From JBBQYD01 sp942493075 (GTDB taxonomy: Bacteria > Verrucomicrobiota > Verrucomicrobiia > Limisphaerales > UBA8199), in the NCBI GenBank assembly GCA_942493075.1, contig OW818681.1, positions 1 through 64,000 on the forward strand: 64,000 bases of DNA, in the 5' to 3' direction. This document shows, piece after piece, positions 53,004 to 62,180 of the stretch. Every line of letters starts with the position of its first letter. Position 1 is the stretch's first letter. The notes under the pieces were generated by a model. The model was not told the DNA's origin, searched no databases, and was given only the letters and a program-made list of their open reading frames with translations. The translations under genes were made by a program, and so were the position numbers.

Positions 53004-55550
53004 TCAGGGAGCTTCGTGATTATGCTTCTCGGCTGGGATTGTTCGCAAAAGGGCCATCAACTGCTGACGGTTGTAGGGCTTTTCGAGAACGGCAGTGACT
53101 CCCAGATCTTTTAACTCAGCAGCCAGGGCTGCTTCGTTGCGGCCAGTCATCACGGCTACTTTCAATCCGGGGCAGACGTGCCGCAGCGCGCGAACGAAAG
53201 TAACCCCATCCATGTGCGGCATCTGAATATCCGTGAGCACCAGGTGGAGGCGGTCCCGAAACTGAGTGGCCTGAGCGATGCCTTCCGCGCCGTCGCGGCC
53301 CACGATCACCTCGTAACCGAAGGCTTCGAGGACAGTGCGGCAAACCTCTCGAATGGCTGCCTCATCATCCACAATCAGAACCAGCCGACCTTCGCCTGCC
53401 AGTGGGGGTTCATCGGCGATGCTGGCTTCAGGAACCTGCAAGGCCAGATCCGCAGGCAGAAACACGGAGAAGCATGAGCCGTTTCCAACCGTGCTTTCCA
53501 GGTGGAGAAATCCTCCGTGGCCACGCACGATGCCCAGAGCGGTGGAGAGTCCCAGGCCGGTGCCTTTGTCAGGGCCTTTCGTCGTGAAGAACGGCTCAAA
53601 AATGCGGTCCTGAATATCCAGAGGAATTCCGGCGCCCGAATCGGTGATCTGCACCCGGACATAGAGTCCCGGCTTGGCTTCACGGGCAGAAGCGGCAAAG
53701 GTCTCATCGATTGTAAACCGATCCACCCGTACCAGCAGGCTGCCGCCATGGGGCATAGCGTCCCTCGCGTTCAATGCGAGGTTCAAAAACACCTGGTGCA
53801 ACTGGGTGGCATCGCCGCGGACCGGTGGGAGGTCGGTGGTGTAGCTGGATCTTATGGTGATGTTCTTGGGAAACGTGCTGCTGATGATCTTCTGCAGATC
53901 ACGCAACAGGTGCCGCACCTGGAGCGGGACGAATTGCCCATCGGCTCCACGCGCAAAGGTCAGAAGTTGCTGGACCATTTCCGCACCACGCCGCGCGCTG
54001 CTTTGAACGGTCTCCACCAACGGCCGGACGTCGGACGGCAGGACCTCCTGCATCAGGGAGATGCCCATGATGATCGGTGAGAGCGCGTTGTTTAAATCGT
54101 GCGCCACGCCGGCCGCCAGCGTCCCGATGCTCTCCAGACGCTGATTCCGGAGCATCCGGCGCTCCAGCTCCTTGCGCTCTTCGATATCTAACTTGATCGT
54201 AATATAATGAGTAATCTCACCTCCGGTGCGCGTCCGGACGGGTGTCAGGGTCATTTCCTCCTGGTATACGGAGCCGTCTTTTCGGCGGCTGCGCATTTCA
54301 CCGCGCCAGACTTTGCCCGCACGAACTCGCTCCCACATTAAATTATAGAACTCTGGAGGATGCGCGTCGGAGCGCAGTAATCGGAGGCTTTGACCGATCA
54401 AATCAGCTTCGGAATAGCCCGTGAGCTGGCAGAAGGCAGGATTGACCCATTGCACCACGCCATCCGCGTCCAGGATTGCAATAGCGTTTGCAGCGGCGAA
54501 CAGCGCGGCCTCATGAAGCTCAAGTTGGGCGCGAGCCTGGCGGCTGGCGAGGCTGGCTTGCCAGCGTTCCAGTTCGGCCGCGGCACGAGCCGCAAAGAGA
54601 TTCAGGAGCCGCTCGCCCAGGCCGAAGTGCGAGGGCAAATCACCACTGAGAACCTGCAGGAGTCCGATCGGTTCACCGGCGCTGTTGTTCAGCAAGACCC
54701 CCAAATATCCCCAGTCACGGTTTTGTCGAAGAAAGGGAGGGCCGGAGAAACTCTGGCATTCGGCGGCTGTAAAATAGGTTACGCCCTGGGACCTGGCATT
54801 GAGCAGTGCTCCACCGGGACTGCCTGCTAACGAGTATGCCTCGTTCTCTTTCAGCTTGCCATCCATGGCTATCGCCAATGTTCGCAGTCGCGGTTCCGGC
54901 GCAAATTCCAACTCACCCACGGAAACACGATGCGCCCCCAAAACCCGTGAGAGCTCAAGCACGAACGCAGGAAAGAAATCGCGCCCACTATCCTCGCTCG
55001 CACGCAACAAGGCTGAAATGGCTGTGTCCGTGCGCCGTTGCTCGTCAATATCCAGTGAGGCGCCGACAAATCCCGCGAGTTCTCCCCGCGCCCCCCGAAG
55101 TTGCGTGATGGAGACAGACACCCAGCGCTCGGAGCCATGGGCTGTTAGCAGGCGGAAATCGATTCCAGTAACATGCGGGCTCGTCTGGGCTTCCAGCCAG
55201 CGATCCATCACGCCGGCTTGATCCTGGGGATGAATCAGGTAGGTGCCTCGGGTTCCAAGGATTTGATCCATGGGATACCCGGTATGGTGAGCCATCCGCT
55301 TGTTGCAGTAGATGACGTTCCCTTGAGAATCCAAGCAGAAGACACTCAGGGGGACGGTTTCAGCCAGGGCTTCAAGCATGGCTTTTTGAAGGCTTAGCGC
55401 TCCTCCGAAAGACTGCAACGCGCCTTCGGGAGCCGCGCAGCCATCCAGCGAGATTGAAACAGGCGGTTTTTCCTGCGGCTGCCCAAGTTGTTGATTCCCC
55501 ACTCCCCCTCTAGCCCCGGCTTCCAGGTTTTTACTGATGTCTTCGTTCAT
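53004..55550 (-). CDS. soluble hybrid histidine kinase: PAS-GAF-PAS-HisKA-HATPase-REC
   Basis: The 848-residue protein has no membrane helix. PAS1 lies at about 60-170, a GAF-like domain at about 180-335, PAS2 at 345-460 (ending in DIEERKELERR) and the HisKA phosphoacceptor at H484 (AAGVAHDLNNAL). The ATPase domain with DSGAGIP and GTGLGLSTALGIV follows, then a receiver domain (about 723-840) with D774 (LTDIQMP) and the KP pair. The start is the ATG at 55550; an in-frame GTG nine codons up is possible. It lies downstream of the chemoreceptor and the 165-residue gene. Confidence 0.92.
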   Translation of the reverse strand: MNEDISKNLEAGARGGVGNQQLGQPQEKPPVSISLDGCAAPEGALQSFGGALSLQKAMLEALAETVPLSVFCLDSQGNVIYCNKRMAHHTGYPMDQILGTRGTYLIHPQDQAGVMDRWLEAQTSPHVTGIDFRLLTAHGSERWVSVSITQLRGARGELAGFVGASLDIDEQRRTDTAISALLRASEDSGRDFFPAFVLELSRVLGAHRVSVGELEFAPEPRLRTLAIAMDGKLKENEAYSLAGSPGGALLNARSQGVTYFTAAECQSFSGPPFLRQNRDWGYLGVLLNNSAGEPIGLLQVLSGDLPSHFGLGERLLNLFAARAAAELERWQASLASRQARAQLELHEAALFAAANAIAILDADGVVQWVNPAFCQLTGYSEADLIGQSLRLLRSDAHPPEFYNLMWERVRAGKVWRGEMRSRRKDGSVYQEEMTLTPVRTRTGGEITHYITIKLDIEERKELERRMLRNQRLESIGTLAAGVAHDLNNALSPIIMGISLMQEVLPSDVRPLVETVQSSARRGAEMVQQLLTFARGADGQFVPLQVRHLLRDLQKIISSTFPKNITIRSSYTTDLPPVRGDATQLHQVFLNLALNARDAMPHGGSLLVRVDRFTIDETFAASAREAKPGLYVRVQITDSGAGIPLDIQDRIFEPFFTTKGPDKGTGLGLSTALGIVRGHGGFLHLESTVGNGSCFSVFLPADLALQVPEASIADEPPLAGEGRLVLIVDDEAAIREVCRTVLEAFGYEVIVGRDGAEGIAQATQFRDRLHLVLTDIQMPHMDGVTFVRALRHVCPGLKVAVMTGRNEAALAAELKDLGVTAVLEKPYNRQQLMALLRTIPAEKHNHEAP

Positions 55551-55690
55551 CGAAACAAGCAATGACCATTTTGGCACAACCGGGCCGCCTGTCGAACCGG
55601 AGATGGAACGATGAATACGGATGATTCAACCCCCAACCGTCCGGATGGTAGCTCTCAAATATTACGTAGCCATATGTGATGGGCTTGCAG

Positions 55691-56188
55691 TTATTGGCCC
55701 GGGGACTGGGTCTCAAGGATGGCCCAGGCGTAGGACCTGACGAAATCGCCGCACCAGCCCAGGCTGTTCTGGGATGTTTTTGGGTACGCGGGAAACTGAA
55801 TGATACCCACCCAGGGAAGGATTTCCGGACAGGTGGGTTGCGTTTGTGCGCTCATTTCATTGACCAGGTGGTCCGAGACATCCAGGTAAATGTGCTCCAG
55901 CAGGTCCCAGATTTTCGGCACGGCGCCCATCTGCCAGGCGACCCCGGCCGTCAGGAGTGGCAGGTTCTGATGCCAAACGGAGAATAGCGCGCCACCCGGT
56001 TTGTGGGCGACTTCCACTTCATACTCCTGGTAAGGCGCTGGCAGGCGCCCGCCATAACCAATGAGCGGGCGCATGAGTCTGAAGACCTCCGCGACCACCC
56101 CCTCACGAGGACTGGCAAACTCCAGCCCGTTGTTCAGCACATAATACAACATGCTGGAACCTGGTCGTGTGGGGGTGGTCGGGTTCAT
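55691..56188 (-). CDS. hypothetical protein between chemoreceptor and hybrid kinase
   Basis: The 165-residue product starts ten bases after the chemoreceptor stop and so is probably co-transcribed with it. Aromatic and Pro-rich segments are visible (MLYYVLNNGLEFASPREGVV, RLPAPYQEYEVEVAHKPGG, ILPWVGIIQFPAYPKTSQ) and Cys at two sites. It has no signal peptide or membrane helix. I do not recognise a family; its position suggests a role in the same signalling pathway. Confidence 0.5.
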   Translation of the reverse strand: MNPTTPTRPGSSMLYYVLNNGLEFASPREGVVAEVFRLMRPLIGYGGRLPAPYQEYEVEVAHKPGGALFSVWHQNLPLLTAGVAWQMGAVPKIWDLLEHIYLDVSDHLVNEMSAQTQPTCPEILPWVGIIQFPAYPKTSQNSLGWCGDFVRSYAWAILETQSPGQ

Positions 56189-56198
56189 GGACCGCTAA

Positions 56199-57827
56199 TC
56201 AGAAATCACGGAAACCATCGGCCAGAGGTTCGGGTGTGGTTTGGCGGCCAGCCATGGGCTTGATCACTCGTGAAGGCTCAGGCATGGCGCTCTTCAGCGA
56301 GGCCGATCCATTCGACTTCACTGATTTGGTTGCACCGCGGGCCTTGGCCCTGGGCTGCGTCGTGAAGTTCTCGGACTTAGCCGCAACCGGCTCTGAGCCC
56401 TTGCTCTGCCCGCCTGCGAGTTGGAGCAGTTCTGACACTGCGCCACGCAGGGCATCGGCCTGGGCATTCATTTCTTCTGCTGCTGCGGCGCTCTCCTCGG
56501 CAGAGGCGGCGTTCGATTGCGTTACATGGTCCATCTGGGTTACCGCCGTATTGAGCTGTATGATTCCCTGGGACTGTTCCTTCGACGCGGCAGCCACTTG
56601 AGCGATCAATTCGTCCACTTGACGCACCTGATTGACGATCGTCTGGAGTCCGTCGCCTACGCGGCGGCTGATCTCCACACCCTGGGAGGTCTTGTTGACG
56701 CTATCATCGATCTTCAGTGCGGTTTCTTTGGCGGACTGGGCACAACGCTGTGCGAGGTTGCGCACTTCATCAGCCACGACTGCAAAACCCATTCCGGCTT
56801 CTCCAGCACGGGCGGCTTCAACCGCTGCATTGAGCGCGAGAATGTTGGTTTGGAAAGCGATCTCGTCGATGGTCTTGATGATCTTGGCGATCTCATCGCT
56901 CGAGGCCTTGATCGCCTGCATGGAATTGTTCATTAGCTGCACGTCCGATGCGCCTGTATCCGCCGCAGTGCGCGCCTGGCGAGCCAGGGCATTGGCTTGT
57001 TCTGCGCCTTCCGAATTGCGTTTGGTCATGCTGGCCATCTCTTCAAGGGAGGAGCTGGTTTCTTCAAGCGAAGCAGCCTGCTCGCTCGCGCCTTCCGCAA
57101 GTGTCTGGCTCGAACCCGCCACTTGGCCGGCTGCTGACGCGACCTGCAACGCGCCTTCTTCCAACGCATTTGAAACACGCTTCAGTGTGCTGGTGATGCC
57201 TCGGATGATAACAAATGCAGCGACTGCGCCCGCCAACAGACCAACAATGGCGGATATGAGAATCAGCATGATCGAACGCGCGACACCTTCCTCAAGCGCC
57301 TTTCCTTCGTCAACTGCCTCCTTCGAATTGTCTGCAACCAGGGTTTCCCCGGCTTTCAGGTAGCTATTGAAAGCGGTGGCAACGGGGCCTTCGAGCAGCT
57401 TCACGGCTTCCTCCCGGTTGGTCTCCACAGCAGCGAAGAACTTTTCCCGTTCTGTCACGAAGTTTGTGCGCTGCTTCTTGAAATCATCAAATGTCGCACG
57501 GTCCGCCTCATGAATAATGAGCGCTTCGTAGTTCTTCAGAATTTCACTGACATCCCCTCCGATAACCACTAGTTGCTCACGAATTCGTTTGCGCTCCTCA
57601 GGCTTCTCAGCCCGCACGAGCTGGTGAAGAAGAATCTGGGCTTCCGCCTGGGCAAATTTGGCGCGGAATGCATAACTCATGGACGGCATAGCCGTTTTCA
57701 CGACCACATTACTCTTCTCGTGTGCGGTTTGAAGTTGATTTATGGAGAACCAACTTATTGCAGCGCACAGCAGCCCAAGGAGAGAGAACCCGAGCACCGT
57801 GCGTTTACCGATCGTCATTTGTTTCAT
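56199..57827 (-). CDS. methyl-accepting chemotaxis protein
   Basis: The 542-residue receptor has TM1 (about 10-28), a periplasmic helical sensor domain (30-183, four-helix-bundle type), TM2 (186-208), a HAMP-like linker and a cytoplasmic coiled-coil. The conserved hairpin tip reads EIAFQTNILALNAAVEAARAG. Potential methylation-site glutamates and glutamines surround SLEETSSSLEEM. The tail is basic and Ser/Lys-rich and lacks the NWETF-type pentapeptide for CheR docking. The ATG at 57827 is chosen as the start of the TM1 context. It may signal to the adjacent kinase rather than to a flagellar motor, since no che genes are here. Confidence 0.93.
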   Translation of the reverse strand: MKQMTIGKRTVLGFSLLGLLCAAISWFSINQLQTAHEKSNVVVKTAMPSMSYAFRAKFAQAEAQILLHQLVRAEKPEERKRIREQLVVIGGDVSEILKNYEALIIHEADRATFDDFKKQRTNFVTEREKFFAAVETNREEAVKLLEGPVATAFNSYLKAGETLVADNSKEAVDEGKALEEGVARSIMLILISAIVGLLAGAVAAFVIIRGITSTLKRVSNALEEGALQVASAAGQVAGSSQTLAEGASEQAASLEETSSSLEEMASMTKRNSEGAEQANALARQARTAADTGASDVQLMNNSMQAIKASSDEIAKIIKTIDEIAFQTNILALNAAVEAARAGEAGMGFAVVADEVRNLAQRCAQSAKETALKIDDSVNKTSQGVEISRRVGDGLQTIVNQVRQVDELIAQVAAASKEQSQGIIQLNTAVTQMDHVTQSNAASAEESAAAAEEMNAQADALRGAVSELLQLAGGQSKGSEPVAAKSENFTTQPRAKARGATKSVKSNGSASLKSAMPEPSRVIKPMAGRQTTPEPLADGFRDF

Positions 57828-57861
57828 AGTCTTCGTTTTTTTCAGGCGGCATCGGCTCAAC

Positions 57862-57911
57862 AAAAAAGGCACAATCGAGATGCGCCCCAACGCGGAGCGT
57901 TCGATTGTGCC
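57862..57911 (-). terminator. rho-independent terminator downstream of the response regulator gene
   Basis: On the minus strand GGCACAATCGA (57901-57911) pairs perfectly with TCGATTGTGCC (57868-57878), followed by TTTTTTG (57862-57867). The 22-base loop has a smaller stem within it. It lies between the response regulator stop (57999) and the chemoreceptor start (57827), implying separate transcripts. A second hairpin, CCGGCC/GGCCGG (57950-57970), lies just before it. Confidence 0.85.
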
Positions 57912-57998
57912 TTCTACTTGCGAACCTGATTATTTCGCCCGATTAAGGCGGCCGGTATTCACACCCGGCCTTCAGTGACGTCATCGGCCTAAATGTCA

Positions 57999-58766
57999 CT
58001 ACTCTTTAGGGATTTCTTTCCCTTTCTGCCAGCTCGCCTTAACCAACGGTTCTATTCGTTTGCGAAGATCTGCTAAATCTTTGGATTTGAAAGCGTTGCG
58101 AGTCTTGTCAATCACCACCAACGTCTCCAGCAGCGCATTGAGCAGCAGCACCGGATGCGTCTCGTTCATCTGCGTATTTTGATCCGAACTCGCGCCCGGG
58201 GTGCCGCTTCCTGCCAGCTCGGCAAAGGTCCGGGCATCAGCGATAGCCTCTGCGGCGTTCCGCAGGGTCAGGTCGAGCAGTGTGCGCCACGATGACGGGT
58301 CGGGCGAGGGAGCGTTCGCTATGTTTAGCTCCGCGCGGTCCAGCGCCTTTTTCCAGGAATCCACCCTTCCAGTGGACGCTCTTAAGGCCTTTAACGCCTT
58401 ATAGTTCTGCACGGCGGGGGCGACCTGGTCCAGAAGGTCCTTCTTCTCGAAAGGCTTTACCAGGTATGCCGTGACCCGAAGCTTTACCGACTGAATGGCT
58501 GACTCCATCGAAGGATAAGCAGTCATCAGGATGATCGGCATGCTTGGGTTCATCTTGGAGGCAGTGCGGATGAGGTGCAGATCATCGTTCCCAGGCATTT
58601 CCATGTCAGAAACCATCAAATCATAGGAATCTGAAGAGAGGCTCTCGATGGCTTCAGGCACACCAACCGAGGTCTCCACTTGGTAATTCGCTCCACGTAG
58701 AATGCCGCCAACCATCTCCCGGAAGAGGGGTTCGTCATCTACCACCAGCACACGACCGAGATGCAT
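57999..58766 (-). CDS. response regulator with C-terminal helical extension
   Basis: The 255-residue product has an N-terminal receiver domain (about 1-120): VLVVDDEP, phosphoacceptor D54 in MVSDMEMPGND, and the YLVKPF lysine. The remaining 130 residues are alpha-helical and lack any DNA-binding, GGDEF or other output motif that I recognise (SWRTLLDLTLRNAAEAIADART, NALLETLVVIDKTRNAFKSKDLADLRKRIEPLV). A protein-interaction output is likely. It precedes the chemoreceptor but is separated from it by a terminator. Confidence 0.85.
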   Translation of the reverse strand: MHLGRVLVVDDEPLFREMVGGILRGANYQVETSVGVPEAIESLSSDSYDLMVSDMEMPGNDDLHLIRTASKMNPSMPIILMTAYPSMESAIQSVKLRVTAYLVKPFEKKDLLDQVAPAVQNYKALKALRASTGRVDSWKKALDRAELNIANAPSPDPSSWRTLLDLTLRNAAEAIADARTFAELAGSGTPGASSDQNTQMNETHPVLLLNALLETLVVIDKTRNAFKSKDLADLRKRIEPLVKASWQKGKEIPKE

Positions 58767-58930
58767 AGGAATATTACAGTTGATACGAGGCTCGCAGCCT
58801 CAAAGCAATGGCCCGTCTTACGGCGTGCCAGACTGCCACCAACAGTTTGCCAGAGCCTGGGGGCGCGGGAAAGCTCGAAACAGCCCGAGTCCATGGACAG
58901 GATGAAGAACGGGGCACTGTCTTCGTCGCG

Positions 58931-59041
58931 TCAGCGATTTTTCAGAAACATCTTTCCCGGTAATTGGCGGATGAGCCGTTTCATCTCCAAACTGAGCAGC
59001 GCGACGGATGCAAAAGCGGGAATTCCACCTTCGGTCAGCAT
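58931..59041 (-). pseudogene. duplicated, diverged 3' end of dprA
   Basis: A 36-codon frame (MLTEGGIPAFASVALLSLEM then KRLIRQLPGKMFLKNR) repeats the winged-helix C-terminus of DprA encoded at 62181-63287. The DNA from 58947 to 58996 is identical to 62197-62246 (50 bases), and 8 of the next 9 bases also match. It has its own ATG and stop but no upstream dprA domains. The rest of 58767-59148 shows no gene. Confidence 0.8.
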
Positions 59042-59148
59042 TCACCGACTGGCTTGCCTGACGGGTGTTTTAGAAAATTGGAAACCCTTTCTTCTCACTG
59101 TCGTTGCTGCTGAGCACGGTTCGAGCGCGCAACTCCCAAGTGTCTGTT

Positions 59149-61902
59149 TTACGGCTTTGACAGCCTGTAAAACTTCACTGGACATTCTAGCGTAACAAAG
59201 TCCTGAAACTGGAGAAGACCGTTGGCCGAGGTATTCGTAGCGATCACCTGCCATTGCGGCATGGGAAGGCTGATATTTGTCGTTGACCAGAGGAGGTTGG
59301 TGCTGCCTGGCACACTGGCGGCAAAAAAAGTCACAACGCCATTCGCGCTTCTTGCGACATGAAACAGTCTAGGTACTGAAATCACGGTCAGGTTTGCGAC
59401 CGAGCTGGTCACGCTTCCCCAATTATTCGTAACGATGACCCAATAATTGCCGGAGTGATTGGTTGATACGGGTCCCAAGGCCAGACGATTGCCGGCTGTA
59501 CCGGCGATGGATGAATTATTGAAAAACCACTGGAATGCCAACGGAGGGGTGCCAGTAGCTTTAACTTCAAAGCCAGTTGTGCCGCCAAGAAACAGGCTTT
59601 GGTTGGTTGGTTGACCCACAATAGAGGGGGGCAGGTTTAGCCGATATATTACCCCATTGTTGCCACTACCGTACTGGGTTGTACCATACAATTCTCCATC
59701 CGGGCCCGGTGTAAGTTTCGACTTTGGATTCGCACCGTTGGTCCCGCCGAAGCTTGCAACCGTCACCAATGTGCCTGTGGTTCCAACCTTAAATACGGTC
59801 CCTTTATTATCGCTGCCGCCAAAGTATGTGGTGCCATAGAAATCACCGTCTGGCCCCAACACCAGTTGACCTTGAGGCGTCGCTCCGTTTGTCCCGGCAA
59901 AGCTTGCGATTGTGGACAGTTGACCATTGGTAATCTTGAATACAGTGCCACCCCCACCACTGCCAGCGATAGAAGTTGTGCCATAGAAACTGCCGTCAGG
60001 TCCGAGTGTCAAAGGTCCTTCCGGACTGGACCCGTTTGTGCCCCCATCAAAAATGAAAACCGCGTTCAGATCGCCATTGGTGGTCACCCGAAACACTGCA
60101 CCGTTCCCCCAAAAATCGCCACCGCCCGAAGCGGTGCCGTAGAAAGCTCCGTCCGCACCGAGCGTGAGTCCTGCCATGGGAAATGCTCCACTCGGTCCAG
60201 AAGCGTCATAAAATCGGGCTATGGTTGTAAATGCGCCATCGGATGCCACTCTGAATACGGTTCCGCCATAGGGAAACCCCTCGGGGCCGCCGTTGCGAGT
60301 CGTGCCATAGAACTTGTCGTCTGCTCCCAGTGTTAACGCCCCGACAGGCAACTCCCCACCGCTCGATCCAGCAAAACTGAATATAGTCTTGAGTGACCCG
60401 TTGGTGGTCATTCTGAATATTGTCCCATTCCCGGTACCGCCACCGGAGGTTGTGCCGTAGAATGCGCCGTCCGAACCCAACACCAAGTCCCCCCCTGGGT
60501 TCGCTCCGGTGGGGCCCGGGCCCTCAAAGCTGAACAACGTCGTTAGTGCGCCCTCGGTCGTGACTCTAAATACGCATCCGCTATTATTACTGCCGCCGGA
60601 CTGAGTCGTTCCGTACAGATTTCCGTCTGCTGCCAGAACAAGGGGTGCATAAGGATAATCCCCGTTTTTGCCAGAAAAGTTGGCCACAGTTGACAACGTA
60701 CCGTTCGGTTTCAGTTGGAATACGACTCCGGAGTCGTTGCTGCCGCCCCAAACGGCAGTACCGTAGAAATTACCGTCCGGACCGAGCGTCAGTCCCGAGC
60801 ACGGTTTGGCTCCGGTCGCGTCTTCAAAACTTGCGAGTGTGGTCAAAGTTCCATTGATCGTAAGTCTAAATGCAGTGCCATAGCCACTGCTTCCGCCTCC
60901 CGCGGTTGTGCCATAAAAGTTTTTGTCCGACCCGAGTGTTAGTGCTGCCGTTGGGTACGCCCCGTTTGTTCCAGCAAAACTGGCTTTGCTGGTGAAAACT
61001 CCGCTGGGCGTCAGTTGGAATACTGTTCCCAGTCCGGCATCGCCACCCTGGTAAGTGGTGCCGTAGAAATTACCGTCAGGTCCCAACGCCAGCGCTGCCT
61101 GCGGGTAGGCTCCATGAGCGTTTATTCTTGCGCTGCCCACCGGCGCCGTAAAAGAGAAGAGGGTAGTCAATACACCGTTGGTCCTTACCTTGAAGATTGT
61201 TCCTGAATCACTGTCGCCACCGCGGGTGGACGTTCCGTAGAAGTCTCCGTCCATCCCCAGGGTCAGTCCAGAGCAGGGATTCGCCCCGTTTGTCCCTGCG
61301 AAGTTGACCAGCGTGGTCAACGTTCCATTGGTCGCCACCTTAAACACCGTGCCAACTCCACTGCTGCCACCAGCGAAGGTAGTACCGTAAAAGTTTCCAT
61401 CCGGTCCCTGTAACAAACTCCCTTCACAATCCGCGCCGAGGGCAAAACTGGCGGTCGTGCGGAAGCCGCCGTTGGTGGTCACGCAGAACACCGTTCCATT
61501 CCCGCCGCCTCCGCTGGAAGTGGTGCCGTGAAGATTGCCATCAGATCCAAGGATTAGACCTCCTCGAGGCTTCAGTCCTGTCTCATTAAGTGCGGCGAAA
61601 TTAACCTGCATGACTAAGGTTCCGTCCGGCTTCAACTTGAACGCCGTTCCATTTTCGTTGCGAGAGTTGTTTCCAATGGTACCGCCGGAGTAGGTGGTCC
61701 CGTAGAGACAGCCGTCCGGTCCCAATGTCAGGCCTGCATAAGGCTGAGCCGGTCCAGTGGGGTTGTTGAACGAATAAATCGGTTGGATGTTTGGAGCCGC
61801 CTCCGAAGTTCCCCAACAGGCCAGCCCCAAAAAGCAAAGTATAAACAGGAACGGTTCGGCGATATCTTTGGAAGGGTGTTTGATGCAAACTCCGTTCTTC
61901 AT
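59149..61902 (-). CDS. secreted Gloeo/Verruco-repeat protein with Ig domain
   Basis: The 917-residue product has an N-terminal signal segment (FLFILCFLGLACWGTSEAAP), then about fourteen tandem repeats of 48-60 residues of the Gloeo/Verruco type. Each has a core such as LTLGPDGNFYGTT, then GGxxxxGTVFKVTTNG and a hydrophobic strand. A C-terminal Ig-like domain follows (PPLAFQWFFNNSSIAG and NHSGNYWVIVTNNWGSVTS), plus a beta-rich tail ending in KFYRLSKP. Such repeats are thought to fold as propeller- or solenoid-like structures on the cell surface. The ATG at 61902 is chosen because the signal begins there. It is flanked by dprA and a duplicate of the dprA end. Confidence 0.85.
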   Translation of the reverse strand: MKNGVCIKHPSKDIAEPFLFILCFLGLACWGTSEAAPNIQPIYSFNNPTGPAQPYAGLTLGPDGCLYGTTYSGGTIGNNSRNENGTAFKLKPDGTLVMQVNFAALNETGLKPRGGLILGSDGNLHGTTSSGGGGNGTVFCVTTNGGFRTTASFALGADCEGSLLQGPDGNFYGTTFAGGSSGVGTVFKVATNGTLTTLVNFAGTNGANPCSGLTLGMDGDFYGTSTRGGDSDSGTIFKVRTNGVLTTLFSFTAPVGSARINAHGAYPQAALALGPDGNFYGTTYQGGDAGLGTVFQLTPSGVFTSKASFAGTNGAYPTAALTLGSDKNFYGTTAGGGSSGYGTAFRLTINGTLTTLASFEDATGAKPCSGLTLGPDGNFYGTAVWGGSNDSGVVFQLKPNGTLSTVANFSGKNGDYPYAPLVLAADGNLYGTTQSGGSNNSGCVFRVTTEGALTTLFSFEGPGPTGANPGGDLVLGSDGAFYGTTSGGGTGNGTIFRMTTNGSLKTIFSFAGSSGGELPVGALTLGADDKFYGTTRNGGPEGFPYGGTVFRVASDGAFTTIARFYDASGPSGAFPMAGLTLGADGAFYGTASGGGDFWGNGAVFRVTTNGDLNAVFIFDGGTNGSSPEGPLTLGPDGSFYGTTSIAGSGGGGTVFKITNGQLSTIASFAGTNGATPQGQLVLGPDGDFYGTTYFGGSDNKGTVFKVGTTGTLVTVASFGGTNGANPKSKLTPGPDGELYGTTQYGSGNNGVIYRLNLPPSIVGQPTNQSLFLGGTTGFEVKATGTPPLAFQWFFNNSSIAGTAGNRLALGPVSTNHSGNYWVIVTNNWGSVTSSVANLTVISVPRLFHVARSANGVVTFFAASVPGSTNLLWSTTNISLPMPQWQVIATNTSANGLLQFQDFVTLECPVKFYRLSKP

Positions 61903-62180
61903 TGCACAAGGATTCCGAAAGACCACTACGATGTCAACCAATCGCTTTGCGTTCCTTCCATTTCGACGGCGGAAGCTTCGAGGAACACAACACCGTCCTC
62001 CAGCGACAATGATTTTGTGAATTTCGGAGTTCCGCCTTTCGGCTTGACCCGCGGCACAATACTGCATCACCACTCGCCATCCCGCTGCTCTCGGCCGGTT
62101 GACATCTCTCTCGTGGGAGCGGGATGAACGCCTCTCCGGCGCGCTCGTTTTATCTGTGCCGTGTGTTTAGCAGCGGTCAG

